From an uncultured bacterium (lineage in GTDB: Bacteria; Bdellovibrionota_C; UBA2361; SZUA-149; CALKYB01): a stretch of 5,187 nt of DNA. The notes under the pieces were generated by a model. It searched no databases, was not told where the DNA came from, and worked only from the letters and a program-made list of their open reading frames with translations. Position 1 is the stretch's first letter; each line of letters opens with the position of its first letter. Shown one piece after another: positions 1-4,521 of the stretch. A program made the position numbers and the translations under genes. Location of the stretch: assembly GCA_938003565.1 (NCBI GenBank), contig CALKYB010000102.1:1-5187 (forward strand), read 5' to 3'.

Positions 1-8
1 TGTTTATG

Positions 9-34
9 AAAGCCCGCATATTGCGGGCTTTTTT
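9..34 (+). terminator. Rho-independent terminator of an upstream plus-strand gene
   Basis: A perfect 10-bp stem pairs AAAGCCCGCA (9-18) with TGCGGGCTTT (22-31) around a 3-base loop. The T run of the right arm continues to base 34 and is followed by ATTT. On the other strand the sequence after the stem is TTTCATAAACA, a much poorer U tract, so the element works best on the plus strand. It presumably ends a gene lying left of the window and isolates the hydrolase gene from it. Confidence 0.9.
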
Positions 35-235
35 ATTTCCTCTTAAGTTTGTCGGGTAACAGTCTTTTTGTTTGACCCCTCAAATCACCTTGTCGAGCCG
101 GAAGAATTTAAATTCTCCCTTCATCCCAAAAATCATCGAGACTTTAATCCTTGTGGCTCAATGTTTATTTTACATATAGCCTTTCAAGTAATACTTCTTA
201 GTATCTGCCCACTACACTCATATCTGGCCCTACTT

Positions 236-1111
236 ATGAAACAAGTAAAAGGACTCCTTCAAGCTATTATTATAGTTGGACTGATCTGTCTCCTGATTGT
301 CGGAAGCTTAATTATATTTAAACAGAATGACTTTCTTTTTCCCGGCAAGAGGCGTGGAAGTATCGCAGATATAGAGAAACGCTACTCTAAGCCAGAGCAC
401 ATCGAAGAAACATTTCTCAAAACTGTCGATGGGGAAAGTATTCAAGTTTGGCATCAAACAGTAACTACTAAAACGCTAAATAAGGGACCAAAAGCAGATA
501 ATATTTTAGCGATTATTTTGACCGGCAATGGTGACAATATTTACGGAGCGGGCAACCATTATCAAGAATGGCTAGCCGGTATCGGCATTCCCAGTCTAGC
601 CTTCTCTTATAGGGGCTATGGCAAAAGCAGCGGGTCCCCTAGTGAAAAAGGTTTAAAAAACGACATAGACACCGTCTACCTTCACGCTACTGAAGGACTG
701 GGAGCAAAGAAGATATTAATTTTTGCCGTTTCTATTGGCACCGGCCCTGGGACCTACGTCGCACTTAAAAATAAAGTCCACACGATGGTTTTGGTTAGTC
801 CCTACGAGAGCATTAAGAAAGTAATCGCTAAAAAGCCAGTGTTTAAATTATTCTCGCCTTTTCTCAAAACAAATTTCTCGAACTCCGACGAATTTCAGCT
901 GGCTAAAAACAAACCCTTCCCATGCTCAATTCTATTGCATGGAGCAGACGATAGGTTAATTCCAGCCCAGCATAGTAAAAACCTCTACGAAATCGTCAAG
1001 GACAAGTCGAATGTAAAATTGAAAATATATGAGAAGGCAGGACATAACAATATAATGTCCCACGCAAGAGAGGACCTAGAATTAGAGATTCTCTCTTGCT
1101 TGAAGGCGTGA
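236..1111 (+). CDS. Membrane-anchored alpha/beta hydrolase, BEM46/ABHD13-like
   Basis: A serine hydrolase of the alpha/beta fold with unknown substrate, probably anchored to the inner membrane. Counting from the Met at 236 (291 aa), residues 6-28 form one hydrophobic span, followed by the FLFPGKRRG segment typical of this family. LTGNGDNIYG (95-104) sits where family members have the oxyanion HGN motif, and YRGYGKSSGSPSE (125-137) is a strong BEM46 signature. The nucleophile elbow is AVSIG with Ser166. Asp239 in HGADDRLIP and His270 in AGHNN complete a plausible catalytic triad. Odd points are Ala for the first Gly of GxSxG and Thr for the His of HGN. The start is uncertain: the frame stays open upstream, with an ATG at 161 and a TTG at 68, and none of the three has a good Shine-Dalgarno sequence. 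I chose 236 because it puts the single membrane anchor at the N-terminus as in relatives. The gene seems to stand alone between the terminator at 9-34 and convergent rpsD. Confidence 0.82.
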   Translation: MKQVKGLLQAIIIVGLICLLIVGSLIIFKQNDFLFPGKRRGSIADIEKRYSKPEHIEETFLKTVDGESIQVWHQTVTTKTLNKGPKADNILAIILTGNGDNIYGAGNHYQEWLAGIGIPSLAFSYRGYGKSSGSPSEKGLKNDIDTVYLHATEGLGAKKILIFAVSIGTGPGTYVALKNKVHTMVLVSPYESIKKVIAKKPVFKLFSPFLKTNFSNSDEFQLAKNKPFPCSILLHGADDRLIPAQHSKNLYEIVKDKSNVKLKIYEKAGHNNIMSHAREDLELEILSCLKA

Positions 1112-1127
1112 AGCGAAAACTAAAAGG

Positions 1128-1727
1128 TTATCTAGAATAGTACTCAATAACCTGAGAGATTTCACAAACAATTGGAATCTCTTCAGACTCAGGAGCTCTT
1201 GCAATACGCGCTTTAAACTCACCAGCCTGAACTTCCATATAAGCTGGAGGAGTTGAATTTTGCAAAGCTTCTTGAATAAACGGAATCGAGCGACTCTTTT
1301 CTTTAATAGAAACTTCCATACTGGAATCCACGCGAAAAGATGGAAAGTTAACTCTCTTACCGTTAACTAAAACATGAGCATGACTAACCAACTGCCTAGC
1401 GGCATAAATAGTCGGAGCAAATCCAGCTCTTAGAATAACAGCATCTAAACGACTATCAAGAATTCTTAGCAAATTATCAGCCGTGTTACCTTTAATCTGA
1501 TTAGCTTCTCGGTAGTAGTTTCTTAGTTGTCTCTCACTAATATTATACTGGTACTTGAGGCGTTGTTTCTCTAAAAGCTGTCGACCGTAATCCGACTTAC
1601 GACCACTTCTTCTTTGACCATGTTGACCAGGGCCATAGGGCTTGTGCAACATAACCAGGGAAGCTTTTGGCGTCATAGGAACACCGAGCTTACGGGATAA
1701 TCTAACTTTAGGTCCGCAGTAGGACAT
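1128..1727 (-). CDS. rpsD: 30S ribosomal protein S4
   Basis: Primary 16S rRNA-binding protein of the small ribosomal subunit, involved in early 30S assembly and decoding fidelity. The 199 aa product is slightly shorter than the usual 200-210. The N-terminal part has GPKVRLSRKLG (5-15), the PYGPGQHGQ motif (30-38), and DYGRQLLEKQRLKYQYNISERQ (46-67), all standard for S4. The S4 RNA-binding domain covers about 91-150, and residues 90-114 match the S4 family signature (LDSRLDAVILR then APTIYAARQLV). HVLVNGKRVNFPS (118-130) follows, and the protein ends in EYYSR. Only one cysteine (Cys4) lies in the N-terminal region, so this is the zinc-free form. The start is fixed by a strong Shine-Dalgarno sequence at 1733-1739. 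It is transcribed divergently from msrB and is not next to rpsM, rpsK or rpoA here, so it is outside the classical alpha operon. No terminator is visible in the 16 bases before the hydrolase stop codon. Confidence 0.98.
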   Translation of the reverse strand: MSYCGPKVRLSRKLGVPMTPKASLVMLHKPYGPGQHGQRRSGRKSDYGRQLLEKQRLKYQYNISERQLRNYYREANQIKGNTADNLLRILDSRLDAVILRAGFAPTIYAARQLVSHAHVLVNGKRVNFPSFRVDSSMEVSIKEKSRSIPFIQEALQNSTPPAYMEVQAGEFKARIARAPESEEIPIVCEISQVIEYYSR

Positions 1728-1732
1728 TAATA

Positions 1733-1739
1733 CTCCTCC
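1733..1739 (-). promoter_or_regulatory. Shine-Dalgarno sequence of rpsD
   Basis: GGAGGAG read on the minus strand, 5 bases (TATTA) before the ATG at 1727-1725. It is one of the two strongest ribosome binding sites in the window and settles the rpsD start. Confidence 0.92.
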
Positions 1740-1750
1740 AAAAAGTGGAA

Positions 1751-1843
1751 CTTTGTAAAATCTATTTGCTACTCTTCAAGGCAATTTGTGGCATACAAAG
1801 GGCAGCAAAAATAAGCTGCGGCCAGAGATTCCCTCGGGGGCCG
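1751..1843 (-). promoter_or_regulatory. Possible structured 5' leader of rpsD
   Basis: In the rpsD direction, CTTTGTA (1800-1794) can pair with TACAAAG (1757-1751). An inner TTGC/GCAA pair (1784-1781 with 1769-1766) would stack inside it. Further upstream, GCAGC/GCTGC (1819-1815 with 1806-1802) and CGGCC/GGCCG (1843-1839 with 1823-1819) share bases 1819, so they compete. S4 represses its own mRNA through leader structures in Escherichia coli and Bacillus subtilis. I do not recognise either known fold here, so a regulatory role is inference. Confidence 0.25.
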
Positions 1844-1872
1844 ACTATGTATTATTTTCTGTTCATTATCAA
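1844..1872 (-). promoter_or_regulatory. Candidate sigma-70-type promoter for rpsD
   Basis: On the minus strand, TTGATA (1872-1867) and CATAGT (1849-1844) are separated by 17 bases and match the -35 and -10 consensus at 5 and 4 of 6 positions. Transcription would begin near 1837 and give a leader of about 110 bases. It was found by eye, and other weak combinations exist further upstream. Confidence 0.3.
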
Positions 1873-1962
1873 GGCAGATGCACTAAAATTGCCTAGCAAT
1901 ATGGCGGTATAACATCTGATATAAATACCAGAGGCTCCATCCCAATTACAAAAACCTACCAA

Positions 1963-2009
1963 TTTAGTCAATCATCAACCTAACCTCCTTCAAACCGTTA
2001 TTGACTAAA
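1963..2009. repeat. 10-bp perfect inverted repeat with a 27-base loop
   Basis: TTTAGTCAAT (1963-1972) and ATTGACTAAA (2000-2009) are perfect reverse complements. On the minus strand the loop carries AAGGAGG (1990-1984) and, 8 bases later, ATG (1975-1973). The codons ATT, GAC and the stop TAA then fall in the second stem arm. On the plus strand the loop reads CCTCCTT, which resembles the anti-Shine-Dalgarno end of 16S rRNA. There is no T run after either arm, so it is not a terminator. Confidence 0.6.
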
Positions 2010-2071
2010 CCATCGATGGGTCACCATCAATACTACTAACATACTTAAATAATTGCCAATTTCACTATACT

Positions 2072-2099
2072 TTGGGGCTACTAACCTCAAAAATATAAT
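2072..2099 (+). promoter_or_regulatory. Candidate promoter toward msrB
   Basis: TATAAT at 2094-2099 is a perfect -10 hexamer. TTGGGG at 2072-2077 is a 3-of-6 match to -35 with a 16-base spacer. If used, msrB would have a leader of about 155 bases including the hairpin at 2188-2219. A rival -10-like TATAAA lies closer to the gene (2234-2239), with TTGCCC (2213-2218) at a short 15-base spacing. Confidence 0.3.
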
Positions 2100-2187
2100 C
2101 CACCTATTTGTACTATCTACATTTGCGACTAAATAAAACGGAAACCTTTCCTAATCTGTCGCGTAGTAATCTATATGGGTAGTATAG

Positions 2188-2219
2188 TGGGAACCTCTAA
2201 AATCAGAGACTGTTGCCCA
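2188..2219 (+). promoter_or_regulatory. Imperfect hairpin upstream of msrB
   Basis: TGGGAAC (2188-2194) pairs with GTT (2212-2214) and CCCA (2216-2219), leaving one bulged G. CTCT (2195-2198) pairs with AGAG (2205-2208) around a 6-base loop, leaving ACT unpaired. No U tract follows, so it is not a terminator. It ends 42 bases before the msrB start and could be a leader structure. Confidence 0.3.
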
Positions 2220-2261
2220 GCTTAGCTTAAAAATATAAATCTCTGAATACGGAAGCTTATT

Positions 2262-2822
2262 ATGATCAATTTGATATCGTTTACTAAAACTCTCTGGGCC
2301 TTCTTAGTGATCCCTCTTCTTCTCATCTCCTGCAACACCACTTCAAGCTCTCTGGACAGCGAAACAAAAATTGAGGCAAACTATAAAACTATGGATGATT
2401 CGCACCTTACAGACTTACAAAGACATGTCACTCGTGAAGATGGCACAGAGCCACCTTTCAAAAATGAGTATTGGAATAATAAGCAAGAAGGAATTTACGT
2501 CGACATTATTTCCGGTAAACCACTTTTCAGCTCCGTTGATAAATTTGACTCGGGAACCGGATGGCCAAGCTTCACTAAACCATTAGTTTCGGAAGAAATC
2601 GTTGAAGTTGAGGATAAAAGTTTTTTTACAACGAGAACGGAAGTTCGTAGTAAAACCAGTGATTCTCATCTGGGTCACGTTTTTAACGACGGTCCTCAGC
2701 CGACAGGTTTACGCTACTGCATTAATTCTGCTTCCTTAAAGTTCATTCCCAAAGAAAATTTAAGAGAGGTCGGGCTCGAAAAATACTTTAAATCGAGCAA
2801 AGACAATAAAATTGGAAAATAG
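2262..2822 (+). CDS. msrB: Lipoprotein peptide-methionine (R)-S-oxide reductase MsrB
   Basis: Reduces the R-epimer of methionine sulfoxide in proteins; here it is probably lipid-anchored in the envelope. The 186 aa start with a signal peptide whose hydrophobic core (11-22) leads into the lipobox LISC, making Cys24 the lipidated residue. Asn25 at +2 gives no inner-membrane retention signal by the E. coli rule. The MsrB domain spans about 47-163: GIYVDIISGKPLF (77-89), FDSGTGWPSF (95-104), DSHLGHVFNDGPQPTG (134-149) and RYCINSASLKF (151-161). Cys153 is the catalytic cysteine, with Trp101, His136, His139, Asp143, Arg151 and Asn155 as the usual active-site set. Both zinc CxxC pairs are lost (replaced around 81-84 and 130-133). 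The usual resolving cysteine in GCGWPSF is Thr99, so no second cysteine remains except the lipidated one. GGAAG at 2251-2255 is a modest ribosome binding site 6 bases before ATG. The stop codon lies 11 bases inside the next gene. Confidence 0.95.
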   Translation: MINLISFTKTLWAFLVIPLLLISCNTTSSSLDSETKIEANYKTMDDSHLTDLQRHVTREDGTEPPFKNEYWNNKQEGIYVDIISGKPLFSSVDKFDSGTGWPSFTKPLVSEEIVEVEDKSFFTTRTEVRSKTSDSHLGHVFNDGPQPTGLRYCINSASLKFIPKENLREVGLEKYFKSSKDNKIGK

Positions 2823-4518
2823 AGAAACCGTTTTCAAAATCTGTGCTAACCAGAGGGGTAGTCTTAAACTAACTCTACTGCTTCAACTTTTAGCCCTCAT
2901 TCTAGCAACCGTCGGTTCGGTGACGCTATCACATTCCAACCTGAACCTCTCAGGAGTCATAGCTCGACATACTCACACCGAATGGAGCTCTAAGTCCCTC
3001 CCATTTACATCCCGAGAGAACTTCCCTGATTCCAAGATTAGTTTCAACCTGGAGACAGACTACCTTTCACCTACGAGTCTCATTGTACGCGCAGACGATT
3101 GCATTGAGTCTCTCTCCATAAATGGGGAAAAACTTGTATCCAACCCGGTGTGTATATTTCCAAACTATAAAAAAATCTCTCTGCCCAAGTTAGAGCCAAA
3201 AGAAAAATATAAAGTTAAGGTCCAAGTTACAAACAAGGGGGGCAAAGTAGGGCTGTGGATAGACAAAGATCCCCTCAGCAGGCGCGCTCTGATAGCCCCA
3301 TGTTTTTTGCTCAGTCTCTATATTATTTTGGCTGCAATACTCTATCGCCGGTCGGGTACGAAATCTCTAGTTTATCAAATTTTTCTAGCGGGGGCAGCTA
3401 TTCGATCAATATACTTTTACTTCACACCTTTTTGGCTGCGATCCTATGATTCAGAGGAACATTTAGACTACATAAATCATATAGTGCGTTTCTCAGACCT
3501 TCCGGGAATGAATGAGGGATGGCAGTTCTTCCAGGCTCCTCTCTACTACCTGGCTGCAGCTGGAGTAAACTGGGTCGGAAATATTTGGAATCTCCCAAAA
3601 CTAACTTCTTTAGGATGGTTTTCTCTTCTGCTTTCACTTTGTACACTAGCAACCGCCTTAACCATTGCTAAAGTATGTACCAAGAACAAGCTAGGACTAT
3701 TCCTATTCTCAATTCCGATAACCCTTAGTCCCCTTTTAATCTATCCAAGCACTAGAATTTCAAACGACTCCTTAGTCCTCTACTTTGTGCTTCTTAGTAT
3801 ACTATGTGTATGCCTATTCCTAAAAACTACAAATAGGTACACCTCACTCCTTGCTATAGTCTTTGCCAGCCTAGGAGTAGCATGCAAACTTTCAGCGATT
3901 CCTAGCTTGGTTCTTGGATTTGTCTTTTTGTTCTTTCTCTCCAAGAATAAGTTGAGCTTTCTATTAAAAAGCCTAGTCGCTACTTCATTGATCCTCACCC
4001 CTCTAGTCTATCGTATGGTAGAAGATCAAAACCTAAAGATAATTGGCACCAACACCATAAAGCTCCTACATCCGGCGCTAAAAATTAGTAAACAAGAGCA
4101 ATCTTTTAGTGAATTCAAATTAGAAAAGATTTGGGAAGAACCCTTCAACAATCCTTGGGATGAAAAATCAAGAAGGGGGATTTTCTGGGAGTACTTTTTT
4201 AAGTCCAGTTTATTTGGTGAATTTAGAGATGTAGTCAATCAACCAATTGCAAAGTTGTTTATCCTACTTCAGTGTGGACTCTTACTCCTCTCAATCCCAG
4301 GACTAATGAGAAAAATTAAACATGATAAAGCCTTAACTCTATACTTTCTAAGCCTTAGCATTATTTCAGTTTTAGCTATTGCTTACTTACGTCTCGAATA
4401 TCCCTACAGCCCAACACAAGATGCAAGATACGCACCTTGGATTGTAGTTTCACTGGGCTTTTTCCTAAGTGGACTAGCTTCAAATCGAGAGGACTTGGGT
4501 CAAATAGGAACTAAATAA
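2812..4518 (+). CDS. Polytopic GT-C-like glycosyltransferase with N-terminal beta-rich domain
   Basis: Probably an inner-membrane glycosyltransferase that uses a lipid-linked sugar on the outer face of the membrane; donor and acceptor are unknown. The 568 aa show one N-terminal span (about 18-40) and an extracytoplasmic domain (about 41-155). About ten more hydrophobic spans lie near 158-178, 184-203, 264-286, 295-311, 319-337, 342-356, 361-377, 381-398, 479-495, 507-525 and 540-556. GT-C features are the acidic loop after the third span (YDSEEHLDYI, 212-221), QAPLYYLAAA (241-250), TRISNDSL (314-321) and the late RY motif in QDARYAP (536-542). The candidate catalytic acids are Asp213, Glu215 and Glu216. 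The N-terminal domain, with LIVRADDCIESLSINGEKL (90-108) and VQVTNKGGKVGLWI (137-150), looks like a galactose-binding-type jelly roll. The start is TTG at 2812: the frame is open only from 2764 and has no ATG before residue 233. It has no clear ribosome binding site and is probably translationally coupled to msrB. Family membership is read from motifs. Confidence 0.75.
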   Translation: MENRETVFKICANQRGSLKLTLLLQLLALILATVGSVTLSHSNLNLSGVIARHTHTEWSSKSLPFTSRENFPDSKISFNLETDYLSPTSLIVRADDCIESLSINGEKLVSNPVCIFPNYKKISLPKLEPKEKYKVKVQVTNKGGKVGLWIDKDPLSRRALIAPCFLLSLYIILAAILYRRSGTKSLVYQIFLAGAAIRSIYFYFTPFWLRSYDSEEHLDYINHIVRFSDLPGMNEGWQFFQAPLYYLAAAGVNWVGNIWNLPKLTSLGWFSLLLSLCTLATALTIAKVCTKNKLGLFLFSIPITLSPLLIYPSTRISNDSLVLYFVLLSILCVCLFLKTTNRYTSLLAIVFASLGVACKLSAIPSLVLGFVFLFFLSKNKLSFLLKSLVATSLILTPLVYRMVEDQNLKIIGTNTIKLLHPALKISKQEQSFSEFKLEKIWEEPFNNPWDEKSRRGIFWEYFFKSSLFGEFRDVVNQPIAKLFILLQCGLLLLSIPGLMRKIKHDKALTLYFLSLSIISVLAIAYLRLEYPYSPTQDARYAPWIVVSLGFFLSGLASNREDLGQIGTK

Positions 4519-4521
4519 AAT

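Larger units (their letters stand above)
1728..2261. other. 534-base divergent intergenic region with several inverted repeats
   Basis: This gap between rpsD (-) and msrB (+) has no convincing gene. The rpsD side contains its ribosome binding site, a 7-bp inverted repeat (1751-1757 with 1794-1800) and a short GC-rich island with small stems (1802-1843). The middle holds a 10-bp inverted repeat (1963-1972 with 2000-2009), the palindrome CCATCGATGG (2010-2019) and a 5-bp hairpin (2015-2028). The msrB side has an imperfect hairpin (2188-2219), a perfect TATAAT (2094-2099) and three copies of AGCTTA (2219, 2224, 2254). I found no tRNA T-arm sequence, no tandem array and no insertion-sequence ends. 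The longest ATG-started plus-strand frame I noticed is 16 codons (2175-2225), with no ribosome binding site. Confidence 0.7.

Noticed and set aside
1098..1114. GCTT/AAGC dyad as a shared terminator between the hydrolase gene and rpsD
   Set aside because: It is four base pairs with a 9-base loop and no T run, too weak to support.
1802..1819. GCAGC/GCTGC stem as a terminator
   Set aside because: The stem is only 5 bp and no T run follows on either strand.
2071..2091. 7-bp stem TTTGGGG/CCTCAAA as a terminator
   Set aside because: It contains a G-U pair and is not followed by a T tract in either direction; it overlaps the candidate promoter instead.
2175..2225. 16-codon plus-strand frame starting ATGGGTAGT upstream of msrB
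   Set aside because: No ribosome binding site precedes it, and it overlaps the hairpin at 2188-2219; chance is the simplest explanation.
2219..2259. Three AGCTTA copies before msrB as a binding-site array
   Set aside because: The 6-mers are irregularly spaced and short in an AT-rich region, and one falls in the ribosome binding site spacer.
1728..2261. A tRNA, tmRNA or 6S RNA gene in the large gap
   Set aside because: No T-arm consensus, CCA end or tRNA-like acceptor pairing was found, and no recognisable tmRNA or 6S core.
2371..2586. Plus-strand 71-codon frame inside msrB
   Set aside because: It is in another frame of a convincing MsrB gene and has no recognisable features of its own.
3255..3449. 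Plus-strand 64-codon frame inside the glycosyltransferase-like gene
   Set aside because: The overlapping frame has the membrane spans and family motifs; this one has none.
3422..3652. Minus-strand open frame of 76 codons inside the glycosyltransferase-like gene
   Set aside because: It lies wholly antisense to a clear membrane protein frame and shows no domain motif; it is a by-product of the coding strand composition. The same applies to the minus frames at 3780-3998 and 4026-4238.
4519..4521. Bidirectional terminator between the glycosyltransferase-like and discoidin genes
   Set aside because: There are only 3 bases between the stops, and I saw no GC-rich hairpin with a T run around them.
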